Part shown: piece after piece, positions 6,945-10,237 of the stretch
Position numbering within the stretch: the stretch's first letter is position 1
Layout of the letters: each line of letters opens with the position of its first letter
Source of the DNA: Ruminococcus sp. UBA3800
GTDB taxonomy: Bacteria; Bacillota; Clostridia; Oscillospirales; Ruminococcaceae
Reading direction: 5' to 3'
Assembly (NCBI GenBank): GCA_002368715.1
Contig: DFEO01000113.1
Span: 1-10,237 of the forward strand
DNA length: 10,237 bases
The notes under the pieces: generated by a model
The model's database searches: none
The model's input: the letters and a program-made list of their open reading frames with translations, nothing else
Told to the model about the DNA's origin: nothing
Position numbers and translations under genes: made by a program

Positions 6945-7718
6945 GTGCTGAATGAAAGGTATGGTCTTTTGAAAGAAGAGTATCGCGGGCTTTTGGAAAA
7001 GCAGAGCTATGGCATTGAAGATCTTGTTGAGATCGTAAAGATCCTCAGAAGCGAGAACGGGTGTCCGTGGGATAAGGTCCAGACACATAAGACTATCAAG
7101 AAGGATTTTCTTGAGGAGGTCTATGAGGTCATGGAGGCTATCGACTGCGACGATCCTGATATGATGCGTGAGGAGCTGGGCGATGTTCTTTTGCAGGTGG
7201 TCTTTCATTGTGTTATCGAGACCGAGCAGGAGCATTTCGGGCTTGAAGAGGTGGCAGACGAGGTCTGCAAAAAGCTTATAGTCAGACATCCTCATGTGTT
7301 CGGTGATGTTGAAGCTGACACGGTGGATAAGGTGCTGACAAACTGGGATTCTATAAAGAAGGAGACCAAGGGACAGGAAAGCTATACCGATACACTGGAG
7401 AGCGTTGCGAAGAATTTTCCGGCACTGCTGAGGGCACAGAAGCTGGTCAAGAGAGCAGACAGAGCGGGTGTGAGCCTTGGGGACACAAAGGAGCTGACCG
7501 AAGGCATAGCAGAAAAGGCAAAGGCTATCGGACAGCTTGAGGACAAGCAGGAGCAGGCAAGGGTGCTGGGCGAGCTTATGTTTGAGTGTGCAGCTCTTGC
7601 AAGGGAGCTTGACTGTGACGCAGAAGAGACGCTGACCGATGAGAACAAGGCGTTTATCGAGAGATTTCGGCAGGCGGAGCAAAGGGCAAGGCAAAACGGG
7701 TCTGATATAAGGCTCTGA
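6945..7718 (+). CDS. mazG: MazG nucleoside triphosphate pyrophosphohydrolase
   Basis: MazG hydrolyses (d)NTPs to the monophosphate and pyrophosphate, in nucleotide housekeeping and stress. The first MazG domain (about residues 22-135) holds CPWDKVQTHKT (40-50), the metal-binding EEVYE (57-61, EExxE) and EELGD (76-80, ExxD). The second domain (about 160-250) includes KNFPALLRAQKLVKRADR and a C-terminal NKAFIERF, with its own acidic motif weakened, as is usual. The GTG at 6945 is preferred, with AGGGG (6931-6935) 9 bases before it. It gives 257 residues, close to E. coli MazG (about 263). The GTG at 6897 is also in frame but sits at the predicted transcription start. A TTG at 6969 is another option. 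Unlike Bacillus YabN, there is no N-terminal tetrapyrrole-methylase domain. The next gene is hup. Confidence 0.93.
   Translation: MLNERYGLLKEEYRGLLEKQSYGIEDLVEIVKILRSENGCPWDKVQTHKTIKKDFLEEVYEVMEAIDCDDPDMMREELGDVLLQVVFHCVIETEQEHFGLEEVADEVCKKLIVRHPHVFGDVEADTVDKVLTNWDSIKKETKGQESYTDTLESVAKNFPALLRAQKLVKRADRAGVSLGDTKELTEGIAEKAKAIGQLEDKQEQARVLGELMFECAALARELDCDAEETLTDENKAFIERFRQAEQRARQNGSDIRL
7703..7711 (+). promoter_or_regulatory. Possible extended -10 promoter for hup
   Basis: TGATATAAG (7703-7711) fits the extended -10 pattern TGnTATAAT with one mismatch. It lies in the last codons of mazG. No convincing -35 box is found 16-18 bases upstream. HU genes are usually expressed far above mazG, so a promoter of its own is expected, but the sequence support is modest. 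Confidence 0.28.
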
Positions 7719-7750
7719 GCATATATCGCTAAGGCGAGTAAATGAATAAC

Positions 7751-7770
7751 AATGGACGCAAAGTCCCATT
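7751..7770 (+). other. Leader hairpin before the hup ribosome site
   Basis: AATGGAC (7751-7757) pairs with GTCCCATT (7763-7770), with one bulged C and the loop GCAAA. CCATT can pair instead with AATGG at 7772-7776, which overlaps the ribosome site GGAGG (7775-7779). Two alternative pairings beside a ribosome site could regulate translation, but the stems are short and may be chance. Confidence 0.3.
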
Positions 7771-7788
7771 AAATGGAGGTAAAAAACA

Positions 7789-8064
7789 ATGACAAAGGCA
7801 GAACTTATCAGCGCTATCGCAGCAAAGGGAGAGTATTCCAAGAAGGATGCAGAGAAGGCACTTGCCGCAGTAACAGATTCTATCACCGAGGCTCTTGCAG
7901 CCGGCGACAAGATCTCTCTTGTAGGCTTCGGCACATTCTCCGTTAAGGACAGGGCAGCTAAGACATCTATCAACCCCAGAACAAAGGAGAAGATCGATGT
8001 TCCTGCAAAGAAGGTACCTGCATTCAAGGCAGGCAAGGCTTTCAAGGACGCTGTTAATAAGTAA
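7789..8064 (+). CDS. hup: HU family nucleoid protein
   Basis: HU is a small dimeric DNA-bending protein that compacts and organises the nucleoid. The product has 91 residues, the standard length. The N-terminal helices begin MTKAELISAIAAK. The core signature VGFGTFSVKDRAAKT (45-59) and the DNA-intercalating beta-arm with INPRTKEKI (61-69, Pro63 at the tip) follow, and then VPAFKAGKAFKDAVN (76-90). The ATG at 7789 is preceded by GGAGG (7775-7779) 9 bases upstream. The 70-base gap after mazG holds a leader with small hairpins. A strong terminator follows the stop at once, so hup is probably the end of the main transcript. HU between mazG and the S4 protein gene is a common clostridial arrangement, but is not found in Bacillus subtilis. 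Confidence 0.97.
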   Translation: MTKAELISAIAAKGEYSKKDAEKALAAVTDSITEALAAGDKISLVGFGTFSVKDRAAKTSINPRTKEKIDVPAKKVPAFKAGKAFKDAVNK

Positions 8065-8076
8065 TAGCTTATTATG

Positions 8077-8108
8077 GACCTGACCTTTTGTGGGTCAGGT
8101 CTTTTTTT
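8077..8108 (+). terminator. Intrinsic terminator between hup and rqcP
   Basis: GACCTGACC (8077-8085) pairs perfectly with GGTCAGGTC (8093-8101) around a seven-base loop, followed by seven T residues (8102-8108). It begins 12 bases after the hup stop and ends 43 bases before the rqcP start. rqcP expression would therefore depend on read-through or on a promoter I cannot see. Confidence 0.93.
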
Positions 8109-8151
8109 GATAACGGCTGCCTGCTGCGGCGGGCAGGGGGGAGGTAAGAGA

Positions 8152-8394
8152 ATGAGACTTGATAAATATCTTAAAGTCACAAGGCTGATAAAGCGCAGGA
8201 CAGTTGCGAATGAGGCTTGTGATGCAGGCAGGGTCATTGTAAACGACAAGGCCGCAAGAGCATCTTATGATGTTAAGGTCGGAGATATCATCACCATAAA
8301 TATGGGCACGAAGCCGATAAAGGTCAAGGTGCTCGGGGTGAATGAGATAGTCAGAAAAGAAGAAGCCGCTCAGTATTATGAGGTGATCGGCTGA
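8152..8394 (+). CDS. rqcP: RqcP-type S4 domain RNA-binding protein
   Basis: This 80-residue protein matches Bacillus YabO/RqcP. RqcP works with RqcH on stalled 50S subunits, helping the elongation of C-terminal alanine tails in ribosome-associated quality control. Nearly the whole protein is an S4 RNA-binding domain: MRLDKYLKVTRLIKRRTVA (1-19), with the basic KRR at 14-16, then DAGRVIVND (24-32) and a beta-rich end, VGDIITINMGTKPIKVKV (43-60). A tail with KEEAAQYYEVI matches KEEAA in YabO. The related heat-shock protein Hsp15 is larger, which makes it less likely. The ATG at 8152 has a long purine-rich ribosome site ending in GGAGG (8139-8143), 8 bases upstream. The frame is open further upstream, but only through the preceding terminator. 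Terminators lie on both sides. yabP and yabQ, which often follow, are absent. Confidence 0.93.
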   Translation: MRLDKYLKVTRLIKRRTVANEACDAGRVIVNDKAARASYDVKVGDIITINMGTKPIKVKVLGVNEIVRKEEAAQYYEVIG

Positions 8395-8398
8395 CAGG

Positions 8399-8439
8399 CG
8401 CCGCCGCACGGGTAAGAGGGATCTGTGGGCGGCGTTTTT
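8399..8439 (+). terminator. Intrinsic terminator after rqcP
   Basis: CGCCGCC (8399-8405) pairs with GGCGGCG (8428-8434), and CAC (8407-8409) pairs with GTG (8425-8427) past a single bulged G. The loop is 15 bases and five T residues follow at 8435-8439. It closes the mazG-hup-rqcP region. Confidence 0.85.
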
Positions 8440-8564
8440 GTGAGAGAATATTAGTTAATATAAGAGTTTTCTTATGGGTGGAAGAAAAATGCAGAATAAT
8501 GCTCAGTTTACGGATAAAAATATGTGAAATTAGCAGAATAAGGCGTAAACAGGGGCTTTATGAC

Positions 8565-8593
8565 TTGACAGCAGAGGTCGGATTTGCTATAAT
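8565..8593 (+). promoter_or_regulatory. Consensus sigma-A promoter of the dehydratase gene
   Basis: TTGACA (8565-8570), a 17-base spacer and TATAAT (8588-8593) give a perfect match to the housekeeping consensus at both boxes and in spacing. Transcription would start near 8600, leaving a leader of about 89 bases to the ATG at 8689. Between the rqcP terminator and this promoter (8440-8564) I see only AT-rich DNA with no supported gene. Confidence 0.88.
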
Positions 8594-8599
8594 GATTTT

Positions 8600-8688
8600 G
8601 TAAAGATATTGTGATTATTGCGTTATTTTGTGATGAAGAAAACGTTTGAAAAATGGATATGACTTAGATATTTCCGGAAGTGTTAGCT
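8600..8688 (+). other. Predicted 5' leader of the dehydratase mRNA
   Basis: This stretch runs from the expected transcription start to the ATG. It is AT-rich and I find no riboswitch-like fold, terminator or strong hairpin in it. The ribosome site GGAAG is at 8676-8680, 8 bases before the ATG. The length leaves room for regulation, but no specific element is recognised. Confidence 0.35.
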
Positions 8689-10237
8689 ATGAATAAGGAA
8701 GAAGCGAAAATAAAAGTAAAAAAAATACTGGGACTTGAGCACTGGAAGGCAATAGCTCTGCTGATGATCGTTTATGATATCGTGACCGCTGCGGGGTCTT
8801 ATTTTCTTGCGCTCTGGTTCAGGTTCGATTGCAGGTTCTCGGCTATCCCGCAGGACTATTTTTCCTATTGGCTCAAATTTACACCGATGTATGCGGCTTT
8901 CAGCATTTTGTGCTTTTTTTATTTCAAGCTCTACCGCAGTATGTGGAGATTTGCCAGCTATACGGAGCTGATGAGGACAACGGCAGCGTCGTTTGTGAAT
9001 ACGCTTGCGCATATCATCGGTATAACGCTCATTTTCGGACGTATGCCCGTTTCATATTACATAATAGGTGCGCTGCTCCAGTTCGGGCTCACGCTGTCTG
9101 TAAGGTTTGCTTACAGGCTGATGCTGCTGATAAGAAAGACATATTCTGCTGATGTGAAGGTCAGCAATGTAATGATAGTCGGTGCAGGCTCTGCCGGGCA
9201 GATGATACTCAGGGATGTAAACCGCTCGACTGCACTTAATGACAAGGTCGTCTGCATCATAGACGACAACCCGAACAAGTGGAACAGATTTATCGACGGG
9301 ATACAGATCGTTGGCGGAAGAGATTCTATCCTTGAAAATGTCGAGAAATACGAGGTAGACAAGATCTACATCGCACTGCCTTCGGCATCTATGGAGGACA
9401 GGAGAGATATACTCAATATCTGCAAGGAGACCGACTGTGAACTGAAAAACCTTCCGGGTATGTATCAGCTTGCAAAGGGCGAAGTGAGTGTGTCGAAACT
9501 GAAAAACGTTTCTATCGAGGACCTCCTCGGCAGAGAACCGATAAAGGTCGAAATGAAAGAAGTGTTCGACTTTATCCACGGCAAGACCGTCCTTGTTACG
9601 GGCGGCGGCGGCTCTATCGGCTCGGAGCTTTGCCGTCAGGTGGCAGCACACCATCCGAAGACGCTTATAATATTTGATGTTTATGAAAACAATGCTTACA
9701 GCATACAGCTGGAGCTCAGGGAAAAGCATCCCGAGCTTGACCTTGTCACGCTTATAGGCTCGGTCAGGGATTCGAGAAAGATCTTTCAGGTTTTTGATAA
9801 ATACAGGCCCGATGTCGTTTATCATGCGGCGGCTCACAAGCACGTTCCGCTTATGGAGGACAGCCCCTGCGAGGCGATAAAGAATAACGCTATCGGTACC
9901 TATAAGACTGCCTATGCGGCAATGATGCACGGCTGCAAGAGGTTCGTTCTTATCTCGACGGACAAGGCTGTGAACCCGACAAACATAATGGGCGCAAGCA
10001 AAAGGCTTTGTGAGATGATAATACAGAGCTTTGATACGAAGATCAAAGAGGGAAGAGCAGACGAGATCCCGCAGCTGTTCACACACTATGTCAAGGCCAA
10101 CAACGAGATACCCGATCCTGTCAGAGACCGTGAGCTTTATAAGAATGTAGATACCGAGTTCGTGGCACTTCGTTTCGGAAATGTTCTTGGCTCGAACGGA
10201 AGCGTTATTCCTATCTTCAAAAAACAGATCGAAAAGG
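8689..10237 (+). CDS. Membrane-bound nucleotide-sugar 4,6-dehydratase, PglF/CapD type (3' end missing)
   Basis: This protein probably converts UDP-GlcNAc, or a related sugar nucleotide, to a 4-keto-6-deoxy sugar at the membrane, an early step for bacillosamine- or QuiNAc-type glycans in capsule or protein glycosylation. In all, 516 residues are visible. Four hydrophobic segments span about 22-44, 66-80, 98-117 and 121-148. A first Rossmann-like domain with VGAGSAGQ (164-171) follows. The extended SDR catalytic domain starts near 298, with TGGGGSIGSE (304-313), HAAAHKHVPLME (379-390) and STDKAVNPTNIMGASK (423-438). Ser423, Met434 and Lys438 form the S-M-K triad typical of this family, where Met replaces the usual Tyr. 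LRFGNVLGSNGSVIP follows at 494-508. Residues of about 450-488 look longer than usual. The window ends before the C-terminus, which is expected roughly 100 or more residues further on. The exact sugar cannot be told. Confidence 0.93.
   Translation, partial: MNKEEAKIKVKKILGLEHWKAIALLMIVYDIVTAAGSYFLALWFRFDCRFSAIPQDYFSYWLKFTPMYAAFSILCFFYFKLYRSMWRFASYTELMRTTAASFVNTLAHIIGITLIFGRMPVSYYIIGALLQFGLTLSVRFAYRLMLLIRKTYSADVKVSNVMIVGAGSAGQMILRDVNRSTALNDKVVCIIDDNPNKWNRFIDGIQIVGGRDSILENVEKYEVDKIYIALPSASMEDRRDILNICKETDCELKNLPGMYQLAKGEVSVSKLKNVSIEDLLGREPIKVEMKEVFDFIHGKTVLVTGGGGSIGSELCRQVAAHHPKTLIIFDVYENNAYSIQLELREKHPELDLVTLIGSVRDSRKIFQVFDKYRPDVVYHAAAHKHVPLMEDSPCEAIKNNAIGTYKTAYAAMMHGCKRFVLISTDKAVNPTNIMGASKRLCEMIIQSFDTKIKEGRADEIPQLFTHYVKANNEIPDPVRDRELYKNVDTEFVALRFGNVLGSNGSVIPIFKKQIEK

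Noticed and set aside
6654..8249. 531-codon open frame on the minus strand across mazG, hup and rqcP
   Set aside because: It is antisense to four well-supported genes and two terminators, its translation looks like low-complexity noise rich in Leu, Ser and Cys, and no family motif is visible. Codon bias on the plus strand explains the lack of stops.
8474..8527. Possible 17-codon peptide (MGGRKM...) in the gap after rqcP
   Set aside because: It has no ribosome site at the first ATG, lies upstream of the promoter with no promoter of its own seen, and nothing suggests coding.
9052..10086. 344-codon open frame on the minus strand opposite the dehydratase gene
   Set aside because: It is fully antisense to conserved SDR motifs, has no recognisable domain, and is best explained as a shadow of the real gene.

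Overview
The window looks like a stretch of Clostridia chromosome, most likely from a Ruminococcus-like member of the Oscillospiraceae. The evidence is the gene content and order, Gram-positive style ribosome binding sites, TTGACA/TATAAT promoters, frequent AGG and ATA codons, and a base composition that looks near half G+C by eye. Every supported gene lies on the + strand. I see no mobile element, CRISPR array, tRNA or rRNA, and no sign of recent transfer.

Positions 1-4620 hold a tightly packed run of five genes that reads as one operon: the 3' part of prfA (release factor 1), sua5 (threonylcarbamoyl-AMP synthase), coaE (dephospho-CoA kinase), a membrane-anchored lytic transglycosylase, and an M18 metallo-aminopeptidase. 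sua5/coaE overlap by 4 bases and coaE/transglycosylase by about 30. The other two gaps are under 30 bases. The genes cover translation termination, tRNA modification, cofactor synthesis, wall remodelling and peptide turnover.

Positions 4621-5150 hold a self-contained unit: a good sigma-A type promoter, a 5' leader hairpin, a small acidic lipoprotein gene and a strong intrinsic terminator. The lipoprotein is the least understood gene here.

Positions 5221-8439 resemble the Bacillus yabM-yabN-yabO neighbourhood: a SpoVB/MATE-like flippase, mazG, hup (HU) and rqcP (S4 domain). HU sits between mazG and rqcP, and the sporulation genes yabP and yabQ do not follow. A promoter overlaps the end of the flippase gene, a strong terminator separates HU from rqcP, and another follows rqcP.

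Positions 8440-10237 begin with about 250 bases of noncoding DNA carrying a perfect TTGACA-N17-TATAAT promoter. It leads into a membrane-bound nucleotide-sugar 4,6-dehydratase of the PglF/CapD type, which runs off the window and probably opens a surface polysaccharide or glycan locus.

Overall this is mostly a housekeeping region. I found no convincing undescribed multi-gene system. The points worth a second look are the lipoprotein unit with its upstream repeats, the leader hairpins, the HU/rqcP terminator, and an extra segment in the dehydratase.
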